A stretch of 43,126 bases of DNA from Candidatus Woesearchaeota archaeon (GCA_018303445.1 JAGVYE010000005.1:1-43126); one strand, 5' to 3'. Positions 9,472-18,976 are shown, numbered from the stretch's first letter. The notes: generated from the sequence alone by a model not told the origin. Numbers and translations: made by a program.

Positions 9472-10579
9472 GCGGATTCTTTATTTTTTCTCTCACACTA
9501 ATATTACTTCCTTCTACCATAAACCCCACTGGTAAAAATTTCTCTACAACATAAATGTTTGTAAGCGTATGGTTGCTTACTTTGCTTCCCTTTATTGAAG
9601 ATCCTGGTAATAAACTCATATAGAGAACAAGTTGATCTAGGAGATGATAATCAACTGCCGCTCTCGATTTTATTTCTTGCTCCAATTCTTCTGCCGCTTC
9701 TTTGCCAATCTCTTCCGAACTTTTTCCTTTCTCAATCAGGGCGTCTCCCCCTAAGAGGATTGGGTTATCGTAATCAACTTTTCCTTCATTACTGCCTATT
9801 CCCCATAATAAAATTTCTCCGCCGACACTAAACGCTTTTGTGTATTCTACTCGTATATTCACCGGCACGTGATGATGTCGGAGCATATTTTCCGCCGCCA
9901 TTTTGATTCTTTCTCCTACTTCTCTCTCCTGCAATTCTATTGAAACATTGACAATTCCTTTGATTTGTTCTAAAGTTCCCTGCTTCACGAGCACGATTTT
10001 TGCCGTCTTAAAAAGTAATTCTTCTAAAAGTGCAGTATAAGAGCCATATTCATCTAACCTAAACCGGGGTGTAATTTCTACGACAACTTCCCCTCCTCCT
10101 TGGGGATAATAACCTCTTTTTATAATTCTCATTTCAATTTTCTCTACAAACCTTTGTAAATAAGGATAGAGAATGTTTTGCACATAATCAACAGAGGCTT
10201 GCCACTTTCCGCACGTTCCACCTTTAATTTTAAACGTTACTTTTCCAGGTGCAAAAAGTGCTGGCAGCGTAATCGCTTGCAGAAGTAAGGAAATACTTCC
10301 GGCGGTTCCAATATTAAACTCAAAAATTCCTCTCTTAATCTTTCCTGGATTAAAATATAACTCCTGTGTTCCAATCTCTACTTCATTCGTCTTTGCGCCA
10401 CAAAATTCTTTTAACGCTTTTATGGCCGTCAGATGCTGCGCTTTTAATCCCGGTTCAGATCTTCCCGCTCTGATATTTTTTACGACAAATCCCCGTCCTG
10501 TTAATGTTGACAAAGCTAACGCTGTTCTTACTAAGGCTCCTCCTCCTTCTCCATAATTCCCATCGAGAGAAATCATCAC
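9452..10579 (-). CDS. rtcA: RNA 3'-terminal phosphate cyclase
   Basis: DGNYGEGGGALVRTALALS, PGLKAQHLTAIKAL, GTAGSISLLLQ, YYPQGGGEV. Confidence 0.95.
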   Translation of the reverse strand: MMISLDGNYGEGGGALVRTALALSTLTGRGFVVKNIRAGRSEPGLKAQHLTAIKALKEFCGAKTNEVEIGTQELYFNPGKIKRGIFEFNIGTAGSISLLLQAITLPALFAPGKVTFKIKGGTCGKWQASVDYVQNILYPYLQRFVEKIEMRIIKRGYYPQGGGEVVVEITPRFRLDEYGSYTALLEELLFKTAKIVLVKQGTLEQIKGIVNVSIELQEREVGERIKMAAENMLRHHHVPVNIRVEYTKAFSVGGEILLWGIGSNEGKVDYDNPILLGGDALIEKGKSSEEIGKEAAEELEQEIKSRAAVDYHLLDQLVLYMSLLPGSSIKGSKVSNHTLTNIYVVEKFLPVGFMVEGSNISVREKIKNPPKGPLL

Positions 10580-10580
10580 T

Positions 10581-11183
10581 TTAAGATCCCCCTCTTACCT
10601 TCTTAATTATTTTTTGGGGAATAAGATGCCCCATTTTTTCTTTTTTTGTTTTAAGGTATTGGTAATTATGTTTACTAGGGGGTGTGATCTGTGGCACTCG
10701 CTCTACTTTGATACCAAAGCCTTCCAGCGCTTTTTGTTTTTGGATGTTGTTTGTGAGCAGTTTTACTTCTTTGATGTTCAGATCCCTTAAAATTTCTGCA
10801 GCGATTTGGAAATCCCGCTCATCATCTTTAAAGCCAAGTTTAAGATTTGCCTCTACTGTATCCATTCCTTTTTCTTGCAGAGCATATGCTTTTATTTTAT
10901 TAAATAACCCTATTCCCCTTCCTTCTTGTCGTAAGTACAAAATCACACCCCCTTCCTTGCCAACTCTTTGGAGCGCATCTGTCAATTGGGCTTGACAATC
11001 GCATTTCAGGGAATGAAAAACGTCGCCCGTCATACACTCCGAATGAATGCGAAGAAGATGCTTTTGGTGCGTTTTTTTTAAAAGTGCAAGATGCTCCTTT
11101 CCGTCCGGCATTTGGTAGACAATGATTGAAAATACGCCAAATTTTGTCGGTAATGTCGCCGTTGCTTTTTTATAAGATCTCAT
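10581..11183 (-). CDS. ribA: GTP cyclohydrolase II
   Basis: RIHSECMTGDVFHSLKCDCQAQL, LYLRQEGRGIGLFNKIKAYALQ. Confidence 0.93.
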   Translation of the reverse strand: MRSYKKATATLPTKFGVFSIIVYQMPDGKEHLALLKKTHQKHLLRIHSECMTGDVFHSLKCDCQAQLTDALQRVGKEGGVILYLRQEGRGIGLFNKIKAYALQEKGMDTVEANLKLGFKDDERDFQIAAEILRDLNIKEVKLLTNNIQKQKALEGFGIKVERVPQITPPSKHNYQYLKTKKEKMGHLIPQKIIKKVRGGS

Positions 11184-11274
11184 TCTAAAGTCCTATTATC
11201 GTTCGTTATAAAAGTTTTTTTCTTTTTTGTAACAAAAACCTTAATAAAACCACTCTCTTTTTTTCTAGATTTGT

Positions 11275-11393
11275 GGGGACGTAGTATAACCTGGTAGAAT
11301 TGGGGCCTCCAGTAATGGAAGATTGAGCATAAGCGATGACAATACTTTCCCTGAAGCCAGCCTTAGATCCGCGTTCAAATCGCGGCGTCCCCA
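11275..11393 (+). tRNA. tRNA-Trp (anticodon CCA, 11309-11311) with 46-nt intron (about 11313-11358)
   Basis: Acceptor GGGGACG/CGTCCCC perfect; T-arm CCGCG-TTCAAAT-CGCGG; anticodon stem GGGGC/GCCTT; 73-nt mature length after removing the intron at 37/38. Confidence 0.9.
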
Positions 11394-11394
11394 C

Positions 11395-11826
11395 TCATTT
11401 AAAAATCATACTTTCCCCTTCTTTTAACCCTATCCTTCTCACTTCTCCAGCTCCAAGTTCTAAGACATAGAGAGATTTTTTGAGTGGGGCCAGTAATGGG
11501 CATTTTTCTCTTGTGCATGGTTCAGCTCCTTCAGATATAAAAACAACTTTTTTCTCTTCATCAAGCCAAATAATATCTAATGGAATCAATGTATTTTTCA
11601 TCCAAAATGGATAGAAGTCTTCTTCGGAAAAGATAAAAAGCATTCCTTGATTGGCTTCTAACATTTCCCTAAACATCAATCCTTTGGCTCGTTCTTGCCC
11701 CGTTTCTACAATCTCTACATGATAACAAAAATTCTTGAAGCACACTTCACGGAAGTCATTTTTTTGAGTAATACATGAAAGTAAGAAGAGCGAGAGAACC
11801 ACAAAGAGTATTTTTTTTCTCAACAT
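11395..11826 (-). CDS. DUF192 family lipoprotein
   Basis: Lipobox signal MLRKKILFVVLSLFLLSC; ERAKGLMFREML...GMLFIFSEEDFYPFWMKNTLIPLDIIWLDE. Confidence 0.9.
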   Translation of the reverse strand: MLRKKILFVVLSLFLLSCITQKNDFREVCFKNFCYHVEIVETGQERAKGLMFREMLEANQGMLFIFSEEDFYPFWMKNTLIPLDIIWLDEEKKVVFISEGAEPCTREKCPLLAPLKKSLYVLELGAGEVRRIGLKEGESMIFK

Positions 11827-11904
11827 ACAACTTAAAATTATCGTCTTAATATAAAACCTTCTTCTCGCATAATTTATAAACTACTACGAACTGATAACTT
11901 CCTT

Positions 11905-13098
11905 ATGTTCAAAAAAAGAGGAACGCCCCGAGCAGCGGGCGGTTTTTTATCTCAACACCATTTTCTTACCGCCTCTTCGATGTTAACGGGCACGGTTATT
12001 GGTGCCGGTATTCTAGGCATACCATATGTTGTAGCTAAAGCTGGTTTTTGGTATGGGGCGATCTTAATTTTTCTTTTAGGATTGGCCTATTTATTCCTTC
12101 ATCTTTCCCTAGGGGAGATTGTCATACGGACTAAAAAACAATATCAGCTTACTGGTTATGCCGGGAAATATCTTGGGCCTCTTGGAAAAAAAATCATGAC
12201 TTTGTCTTTGTTTATTACTCTTCATGGGGCGTTGATCGCCTATCTTATCGGAGAAGGGGCAACTCTTCATTTTCTTTTCAAAATTGGTTCGCCGTTGATG
12301 TATTCGCTTCTTTTTTTCCTCATCGCTTCCTTCATCGTCAGTCGGGGAATTAAAACTACCGGAAGGACAGAGCTGCTTCTCACCATCGTTCTAGTTATTG
12401 TTGTTCTCTTCATCGGCTTGTTCTCTTTAGAAAACATAAACACCGCTGAATTAACTTTTTTCCATCCTCTTTTCTTCTTTCTTCCTTATGGGGTAATCCT
12501 TTTTGCTTTTCATGGAACTCCCGCCATTCCAGAAATGCAAGAAGAGTTGGGGAAGAACAAAAAACATCTACGTAAAGCCATTCTCCTTGGATCTTCTATC
12601 CCTATTGTAGTATATCTTCTCTTTAGTTTTGTTATTGTAGGAATAGTTGGCCTGGAAAATTTTGAGAAACTTGCGCCGAATGAGAGAATCGCCACCATCG
12701 CCCTTAGTATTTATTCCTCTACTCTCTTAGGATATCTCGCCAATATTCTCGCGATGTTATCGATGTTCACTTCTTACCTTACTATTTCCCTGGCCCTGCG
12801 GGAAATTTATGAATATGATTATAATCTCTCCCGTCGTACTGCTTTCATCTTAACCTCACTGATCCCTTTACTCATCGTTCTTTTTAATGTAACTTCTTTT
12901 ATCACGATTATTATGATTACCGGGGCCTTTATCGGCGGCTTGGAAGGAAGCTTAATTATTCTCATGTTCTGGAAAGCAAAAAAAAATGGCGATCGCATCC
13001 CTGAATACTCATTAAAATTCCCTTATTTTCTTGGGCTTATCCTTCTGTTGCTCTTTGTTTTAGGTATAATCTACCAGTTTTGGGACTTTTTTTTCTAA
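11905..13098 (+). CDS. aromatic/neutral amino-acid permease-like transporter
   Basis: GTVIGAGILGIPYVVAKAGF, multi-TM protein of about 397 aa. Confidence 0.85.
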   Translation: MFKKRGTPRAAGGFLSQHHFLTASSMLTGTVIGAGILGIPYVVAKAGFWYGAILIFLLGLAYLFLHLSLGEIVIRTKKQYQLTGYAGKYLGPLGKKIMTLSLFITLHGALIAYLIGEGATLHFLFKIGSPLMYSLLFFLIASFIVSRGIKTTGRTELLLTIVLVIVVLFIGLFSLENINTAELTFFHPLFFFLPYGVILFAFHGTPAIPEMQEELGKNKKHLRKAILLGSSIPIVVYLLFSFVIVGIVGLENFEKLAPNERIATIALSIYSSTLLGYLANILAMLSMFTSYLTISLALREIYEYDYNLSRRTAFILTSLIPLLIVLFNVTSFITIIMITGAFIGGLEGSLIILMFWKAKKNGDRIPEYSLKFPYFLGLILLLLFVLGIIYQFWDFFF

Positions 13099-13174
13099 TT
13101 TTCTCTTCTTTCGGATAAAAACAGTTCCCTAAAATTTATAACTTATAACTATTCTCACATAGTCCTCTAGTGTA

Positions 13175-13214
13175 GCTACTTTAAAATACTGAAAGTAGCG
13201 AAACCTTTATATAA
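13175..13214 (+). promoter_or_regulatory. Putative archaeal promoter (TATA TTTATATA 13206-13213) preceded by 8-bp inverted repeat
   Basis: GCTACTTT-N9-AAAGTAGC (13175-13199) then GAAACCTTTATATAA; SD GGAGG at about 13260 before ATG 13274. Confidence 0.6.
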
Positions 13215-13273
13215 CACCGAGGTTTGCAACTATAAAAGATACTCAATCTTAAAAGATTTGGAGGAAGATAAAA

Positions 13274-14629
13274 ATGAAAAAGTTGGTAAGTATTTTGGCG
13301 TTGTTTGTTTTCAGCCTGTTAAGCCTTTCTCTGGTAAATGCAGCTTTCATACCAGGCCAAAACTTAACGGTAGAAAACGTACAAGTTAATGACCTTAGTG
13401 TTCAATTACTTTCCCAGACTGAAGTGAGCACTTCTGGCGTAGATGCCCGGTCTGGTGTAGTTGTAGAAGAAGGTGAAGAAGTTGAAGTGGAAATGGTGTT
13501 GGTTTCAACTGCCAATATTGAAAATGTGCAAGTTGAAGCTGAAATTCGCGGCTATGAGTACGATGACTATGAAGATGTCTCTGATAGAGTTCATGTCTTT
13601 GACCTTCAAGGAACCGCTACTGCTCCTTCGCGAAAGAAAGTAAGCCTTCACTTAACATTGCCACGGCAATTAGATGAGGATCGTTATCTATTGCGCGTCA
13701 CTGTTGATGATAAAGACAGTCCATCACTTGTTGGCTATGTTGTATTACAAGTAGAGCCAACACGACATGGTATCGATGTAGCTGATGTAGTCTTTTCGCC
13801 TGGAACGACAGTTCGTGCTGGCCGTTCTTTACTTGCGACAGTACTCTTAGAAAATTATGGTGACAGAGCAGAACGGGACGTTAAAGTTGTCGTAGAAATC
13901 CCTGAACTTGGCGTCCGTGCTGCAGAATTCGTCGATAAAGTAGACGTTGACAGTACTGTCGATACTGCTGCTGGCAACCGTGTTGGGAGCAATATTGATT
14001 ACGAAGATGTGCCTGAGATGTTCCTTCCTATTCCTGTTACCGCAAAAGCCGGGGAATATGAAGTTGTCGTTCGTGTATTCTACGATAATCTTCGTGAAGA
14101 AATCATACAGAAACATACCATCAACGTTGTTGTAAACCCTATGTTTGCACCCACAGAAGAAGGGGAGCGACGCTTAGTGCTAGCTGTAGGTCCACAAGCC
14201 CAAACTGTTAAAGTTGGCGAAAAAGCCATGTACGCTATTGCTTTAACTAATGAAGGAAGAACCTCTGAAGCCTACACTATGGAAGTAGTAAGTGGTGATT
14301 GGGCCACAGCTACTTTAAGCAAAGCACTGGTTGTACTTGCTTCTGGGCGGAATGAAGTCGTCTACGTAGACGTTACCCCTAAAGCTGATGCGACTCTCGG
14401 CAGTCATGTTGTAACGGTTGCCGTGAAGAAAGGCGCGGAAGTTTTAGAAACTGTAACCTTAAATGCTAATGTTGCTCCTGCGTCTCAACCACAAGGAGAA
14501 ACTATTAGCTTGCGTAACGGCTTAGAAATCGCCTTAATCGTCCTTGTCGTACTGTTGGTAATCATTGGCTTGATTGTTGGTTTCAGCAGATTACGTAAAG
14601 ATGACGGTGAGGAACAAACCTACTACTAA
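13274..14629 (+). CDS. secreted, C-terminally membrane-anchored protein with Ig-like/NEW3-CARDB-like repeats
   Basis: Signal peptide, beta-rich repeats, C-terminal TM LEIALIVLVVLLVIIGLIVGF plus charged tail. Confidence 0.75.
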   Translation: MKKLVSILALFVFSLLSLSLVNAAFIPGQNLTVENVQVNDLSVQLLSQTEVSTSGVDARSGVVVEEGEEVEVEMVLVSTANIENVQVEAEIRGYEYDDYEDVSDRVHVFDLQGTATAPSRKKVSLHLTLPRQLDEDRYLLRVTVDDKDSPSLVGYVVLQVEPTRHGIDVADVVFSPGTTVRAGRSLLATVLLENYGDRAERDVKVVVEIPELGVRAAEFVDKVDVDSTVDTAAGNRVGSNIDYEDVPEMFLPIPVTAKAGEYEVVVRVFYDNLREEIIQKHTINVVVNPMFAPTEEGERRLVLAVGPQAQTVKVGEKAMYAIALTNEGRTSEAYTMEVVSGDWATATLSKALVVLASGRNEVVYVDVTPKADATLGSHVVTVAVKKGAEVLETVTLNANVAPASQPQGETISLRNGLEIALIVLVVLLVIIGLIVGFSRLRKDDGEEQTYY

Positions 14630-14680
14630 GGTAGGAAACTTCCTCCAAATCTTTTTATTTTTTTCTTCTCTTTTCCTTTT

Positions 14681-14774
14681 TATAGCGAGCGTACATAATA
14701 ATTGTAATAAAAAGACGCGAGTTATATATGAAAGAACGAGTATAAATTTACGATGATTTCGTTCTTCCAGTATA
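14681..14774. repeat. 94-bp dispersed element, copy 2
   Basis: Two substitutions relative to 7085-7178, same orientation. Confidence 0.92.
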
Positions 14775-14838
14775 AGTAAACGAAAATTTCTTAGTTCAAT
14801 AACCTTTTTATACTATATTTCTAAGTGTAGACTTGTAA

Positions 14839-15924
14839 ATGGATATCGCAATTATCGGTGCCGGTCCCATTGGTTGTTATGCGGGCTATTTATTAGCTAA
14901 AGCCGGACATTCTGTTTCCATTTATGAAAACCATGGACAAATAGGCACCCCTATTCAATGTACTGGCCTTCTCACCTCAGATTTCGATCAGTTTAGCCTT
15001 CCTATAGAATCATTCCTGGTCAATACTTTTGACCGTATTGGAGTTTATTCTCCTAACCATAAACTGGAAATACACCAGAAAGAATATCTTGTGTGTCGAA
15101 AGCGTTTTGATAATTTTTTTGCTGATCTCGCGAAAAATGCTGGAGCAAAGATATTTGTCAACCATTCCTTTAGTCGCAAAGAAGGAAAGACGATTATCAT
15201 CACAAATTCACAACGCCATCAAGAAATATATCTCACCCCAGATCTCGTCATCGCTGCTGACGGCCCTTTATCTAATACGGCAAAGGCCTATGGTTTCTAT
15301 CATCCCCAGAGAGAAAATTACTTTGGCATCCAGGCTACAGTAGAAGGAAACTTTGACCTCCATAGCTTTCAAACCTATTTTGGTGAAAAAGTTTGTCCAG
15401 AATTATTTGCCTGGATCGTGCCAGAATCAGCAACTATCGCGAGAGTGGGATTAGCGATGCGCAAGAATTCTCGTGCCTACTTTGATAGGTTTATGAAAGA
15501 GCATAACTTTAAAGCGCTGGAGATTCAAGCTGGTGCCATCCCTGTTTACCATCCTTGTCAAGAATTGCAAAAAGAAAATTGTTATCTTCTGGGTGATGCT
15601 GCCGGCTTTGTCAAAGCCACGACTCTTGGCGGTTTAGTCCCTGGATTGAAGCAAGCGGAGATTCTCGTTGATGGTCTTCTGAATAAAAAAAATTATGAGA
15701 AAGCGATAGCGCCTTTGGCAAAGAAATTAAGACTGCATCTTCTCTTAAGAAGAATCTTTGACAAATTTTCAGACCAAGATTGGGATCGTTTAGTTTCGTT
15801 TGTAGCCCAACCAAAAGTACAGAAAGTCTTTGAGAGATATACGCGTGATAATCCCGTTCCCCTGATCAGCATGGCTTTATTGAAAGAACCACGTTTTTTT
15901 TATTTCGCAAAACATTTGATTTAA
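14839..15924 (+). CDS. geranylgeranyl reductase family FAD-dependent oxidoreductase
   Basis: MDIAIIGAGPIGCYAGYLLAKAGHSVSIYE, IQCTGLL, YLLGDAAGFVKATTLGGLVPGL. Confidence 0.87.
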   Translation: MDIAIIGAGPIGCYAGYLLAKAGHSVSIYENHGQIGTPIQCTGLLTSDFDQFSLPIESFLVNTFDRIGVYSPNHKLEIHQKEYLVCRKRFDNFFADLAKNAGAKIFVNHSFSRKEGKTIIITNSQRHQEIYLTPDLVIAADGPLSNTAKAYGFYHPQRENYFGIQATVEGNFDLHSFQTYFGEKVCPELFAWIVPESATIARVGLAMRKNSRAYFDRFMKEHNFKALEIQAGAIPVYHPCQELQKENCYLLGDAAGFVKATTLGGLVPGLKQAEILVDGLLNKKNYEKAIAPLAKKLRLHLLLRRIFDKFSDQDWDRLVSFVAQPKVQKVFERYTRDNPVPLISMALLKEPRFFYFAKHLI

Positions 15925-15991
15925 ACTCTCTTTAATGATCTTAGAATGTTCTTGAACCTTCGCTGATAAGGTATTGTCTTACTACAGTTTA

Positions 15992-16771
15992 TTATTTATC
16001 ATCCACAAATTCTTTCAAAACTTTCACATACTCTTTATTCAATCCTCCTAACCTAAAAATTACTACTTCTTCAATACCTAATTTTTTCATTTGTAAGAGG
16101 TCTTTTCTTAAATCATCAGGATACAAAATTGGTTCCCATTTTAAAATTCCATGAGCAATTGTTCCTAATCCCACCATTAAATTCTTACCGTGCTGTTCAT
16201 GCAGTTTCTTAATATTTTTTAGAAGAAGGGAATTAATACCATAATGCATTGAAGAATAATACATAACTATCTTTTTATTTCCATACTTTTGCGGAGAAAA
16301 AGAAACACCAAGACAACGCAGAAAAAACCCCGTAACACGACTTTTTAAAGGGTATTCACTTGTCGCGATAAAAGGTCCATAATTCTTAAAGAAACGTTTA
16401 ATGTGCGGCCTATTAGTAAAAAAAAAATCAAGACGGAAGAATAACCAGGGATGACGTAAAGGAAGTTCAGCATCCCACATTATCAAAGGTATTTTATGTT
16501 GCTTACCTATTTCCAGAATAATTCTCTTTATCGCTTTTTTTTTACTAAATGGACTAAGCCAATATCCCTCTTCTTTCTTTAAAATTGGCCAATAGCCAAA
16601 CGTAATTCTCATTTGATGATATGGTTTAATAATCTTATAAAAATTTGGCAGGTTTTCTGCCGCGATGTACACAATCGCTGGCCATGTAACCATCCTTAGT
16701 TTTTCTAGATTTCTTTTGTGAGGAAATTCCTCAAAAAAATGAATACGCATACGGAAGTAATACCTCTTCAC
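15992..16771 (-). CDS. hypothetical protein (259 aa)
   Basis: Long ORF; family not recognised. Confidence 0.65.
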   Translation of the reverse strand: MKRYYFRMRIHFFEEFPHKRNLEKLRMVTWPAIVYIAAENLPNFYKIIKPYHQMRITFGYWPILKKEEGYWLSPFSKKKAIKRIILEIGKQHKIPLIMWDAELPLRHPWLFFRLDFFFTNRPHIKRFFKNYGPFIATSEYPLKSRVTGFFLRCLGVSFSPQKYGNKKIVMYYSSMHYGINSLLLKNIKKLHEQHGKNLMVGLGTIAHGILKWEPILYPDDLRKDLLQMKKLGIEEVVIFRLGGLNKEYVKVLKEFVDDK

Positions 16772-16811
16772 AATATAAATTTATTTAAAAGCGGCGTTTC
16801 TGTTCTTTCTG

Positions 16812-17288
16812 ATGTCTGGATTAATCTCTGCTGCCGTATGCGTTCTCCTAAAGGAAAATAAAATCCTCCTTTTAAAGAGAAATAAAGAGCCTTACAAAAA
16901 TCTCTGGTCTCTGCCTGGGGGAAAAATAGAACTAGAAGAGCACCTATCTTTCACTGCAGAACGAGAACTTCTTGAAGAAACAGGTATCAAAGCTAAATTC
17001 GTTGAACATCTCGGTATTGTTTCAGAACATCTCCTTCTCGAAGGAAAAAAGACTTTCCATTTTATTCTTCATCTTTGTCTCCTTAAAGCAGAAGATTATA
17101 TTCCTCTTACGCAAAGTGAAGGAGAACTCCTTTGGGCTGATGTCAAGACTCTTCATGAACTAGAAAGAACAATTGTTTCCAGCGATATTCCTATAATCAA
17201 AAAGATCATTATTAATCGAGAGAAGAATTATGTTAATTGTGTCATTGAAAAAGTAGGAGAAAATCACCTTTTACGTAAATTCACTTAA
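16812..17288 (+). CDS. NUDIX hydrolase (MutT-like)
   Basis: SLPGGKIELEEHLSFTAERELLEETGI Nudix box. Confidence 0.92.
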   Translation: MSGLISAAVCVLLKENKILLLKRNKEPYKNLWSLPGGKIELEEHLSFTAERELLEETGIKAKFVEHLGIVSEHLLLEGKKTFHFILHLCLLKAEDYIPLTQSEGELLWADVKTLHELERTIVSSDIPIIKKIIINREKNYVNCVIEKVGENHLLRKFT

Positions 17289-17290
17289 AA

Positions 17291-17644
17291 ATGCCCACTT
17301 TTATCGCCTGTTTATTATCTGGAAAAGGAACTTGGAGCGAAGTATTAAAGATCGTCAACGCGAAAGAATGGAATAAAGTATTTCTTATTACTAATGACTT
17401 TGGGAAGCAAAACTTTCAAAATAATAATCCTCTCGTAGAATTAATTGTTGTTGACAGCTATTATCCGGATCCGTCATCCCTAACAAAATCAATCATAAAG
17501 CAACTCCAAGGGAAAATTAATGACTTTGAAATTGCCCTTAACTTTGCCTCTGGCACAGGCAAGGAGCATATGGCGCTAATGGAAGCTATTCTTGAACTAG
17601 GCCTTAATTTTCGTTTAGTTACTCTCAAAAATGGAGAAGTATAA
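17291..17644 (+). CDS. small Rossmann/CARF-like protein
   Basis: 117 aa; ALNFASGTGKEHMALMEAILELGLNFRLVTL resembles a CARF-type N-x-(T/S)GGT-K-h pattern; 2-nt gap after NUDIX. Confidence 0.6.
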   Translation: MPTFIACLLSGKGTWSEVLKIVNAKEWNKVFLITNDFGKQNFQNNNPLVELIVVDSYYPDPSSLTKSIIKQLQGKINDFEIALNFASGTGKEHMALMEAILELGLNFRLVTLKNGEV

Positions 17645-17670
17645 GTAATGGGAATGGAAAGATAAAATTA

Positions 17671-18219
17671 TTAACTCGTCTTCAAGTACTCTTTCACTTT
17701 CATAATTAACACACAACTAGGTCCGTGAATTACTTTGCTTTCCATCACCATCCGAACTGCTTCTGCTAACGTCGTCTTATACATTTCAATTTTTTCAGTA
17801 GCTTCTTGCTTATGTGAAGTAAATTGCAGCTTCTTCGCCAAGAAAAGATATGCTGGTGCATAAACAACGTTCGTGAACGGATGCATAACGCCTAAATTAA
17901 TTATTTCCTTTGCCACAATTCCTAACTCTTCTCGCAATTCTCGCTTTGCCGCTTCCAGTGGTTCTTCTCTTTTATCGAGGCCACCGCTCACCGCCTCGAT
18001 AGCCTCTTTTCCTAAAGCGTACTTAAACTCTTTTATCAAATAGACTTTTCCCTCTTCGTCAATGGGAAGAATAGAAATTCCCGGAAGTAGTTTTACGACG
18101 CTAAAAGTGCCTTGTTTTCCATCGGGGCGAATTACCTGATCTTCAAAAACTTCCACCCATGGCGTTTTATACTTCAGAATCGTTTCTTCAATAACCCAAG
18201 GGCCATTTTGCCTTCTCAT
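17671..18219 (-). CDS. NUDIX hydrolase (ADP-ribose pyrophosphatase-like)
   Basis: EAVSGGLDKREEPLEAAKRELREELGI Nudix box. Confidence 0.92.
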   Translation of the reverse strand: MRRQNGPWVIEETILKYKTPWVEVFEDQVIRPDGKQGTFSVVKLLPGISILPIDEEGKVYLIKEFKYALGKEAIEAVSGGLDKREEPLEAAKRELREELGIVAKEIINLGVMHPFTNVVYAPAYLFLAKKLQFTSHKQEATEKIEMYKTTLAEAVRMVMESKVIHGPSCVLIMKVKEYLKTS

Positions 18220-18220
18220 C

Positions 18221-18976
18221 TTACTCTATCATTATCCTATACCAGAGATACAATAATCTATCTACTGCTTTTACTATGTCTGGTCCTTGACCGCTCAGCT
18301 TAATACATGTGCCAGAGAACTGAACACGAGGCTGATTGCCTTCAGATGCCAGTTGTACTGTTGGTCTCCCTTGCGAAGTATCACAATTTATAATTGTTCT
18401 ATTCTCACAAATAGTGTCTTCTGTTGTACAGGAGCCTATCGGAAATCGATTCATCCCTTTAACCATATTAAAACTTAATTCTGAAATAGCCAGGGAGTAA
18501 TACTTATCTGCGACGTTTGGATCAATAGCTACAAAAACATCCTCTCCTTGATTGAATTTTTGGCTCAGCAACCCTTCTATTTTGATCTCTTCTAATTCTT
18601 TTGGACCAAAGTGTAGAGGAATGCGTAGCAACGTATTTTCATTTTTCATGATTTCCGTCCACCATAAGCCGTCTGCTTTCACAAAACTAAACTCCCCATA
18701 GAGATACCCCTCTTTTTCATCTAATTCCCCTTCCAAATTTTTACTATGCAATCCTTCTAGATCTATAACTGTTCCTCCGGTCACTTTATTATATAATGAC
18801 GCGCCGCCGAAGGTAAGAAGAAAAATTCCCACAATCACCGCTAAAATAATCAGAATATTTCGTGTCTCTCTTGTCGTTACTTTTTTTTCTTCTAGATTAA
18901 CACCTTCAAACGTCCAATCCTCTATTTCCTCTTTTTCTGCGGCAGGTTTTTGTTGCACACTTTCCTCCATCAGCAT
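18221..18976 (-). CDS. hypothetical single-TM protein
   Basis: TM helix ILIILAVIVGIFLLTFGGASLY near N-terminus. Confidence 0.7.
   Translation of the reverse strand: MLMEESVQQKPAAEKEEIEDWTFEGVNLEEKKVTTRETRNILIILAVIVGIFLLTFGGASLYNKVTGGTVIDLEGLHSKNLEGELDEKEGYLYGEFSFVKADGLWWTEIMKNENTLLRIPLHFGPKELEEIKIEGLLSQKFNQGEDVFVAIDPNVADKYYSLAISELSFNMVKGMNRFPIGSCTTEDTICENRTIINCDTSQGRPTVQLASEGNQPRVQFSGTCIKLSGQGPDIVKAVDRLLYLWYRIMIE

Noticed and set aside
11206-11394. 62-aa minus-strand ORF MGTPRFERGSKAGF...
   Set aside because: Lies on the complement of the intron-containing tRNA-Trp; its sequence is antisense tRNA, a common spurious annotation.
14574-14756. 60-aa + strand ORF overlapping repeat copy 2
   Set aside because: Starts inside the 13274-14629 gene and runs into the repeat; not preserved as an ORF in copy 1.
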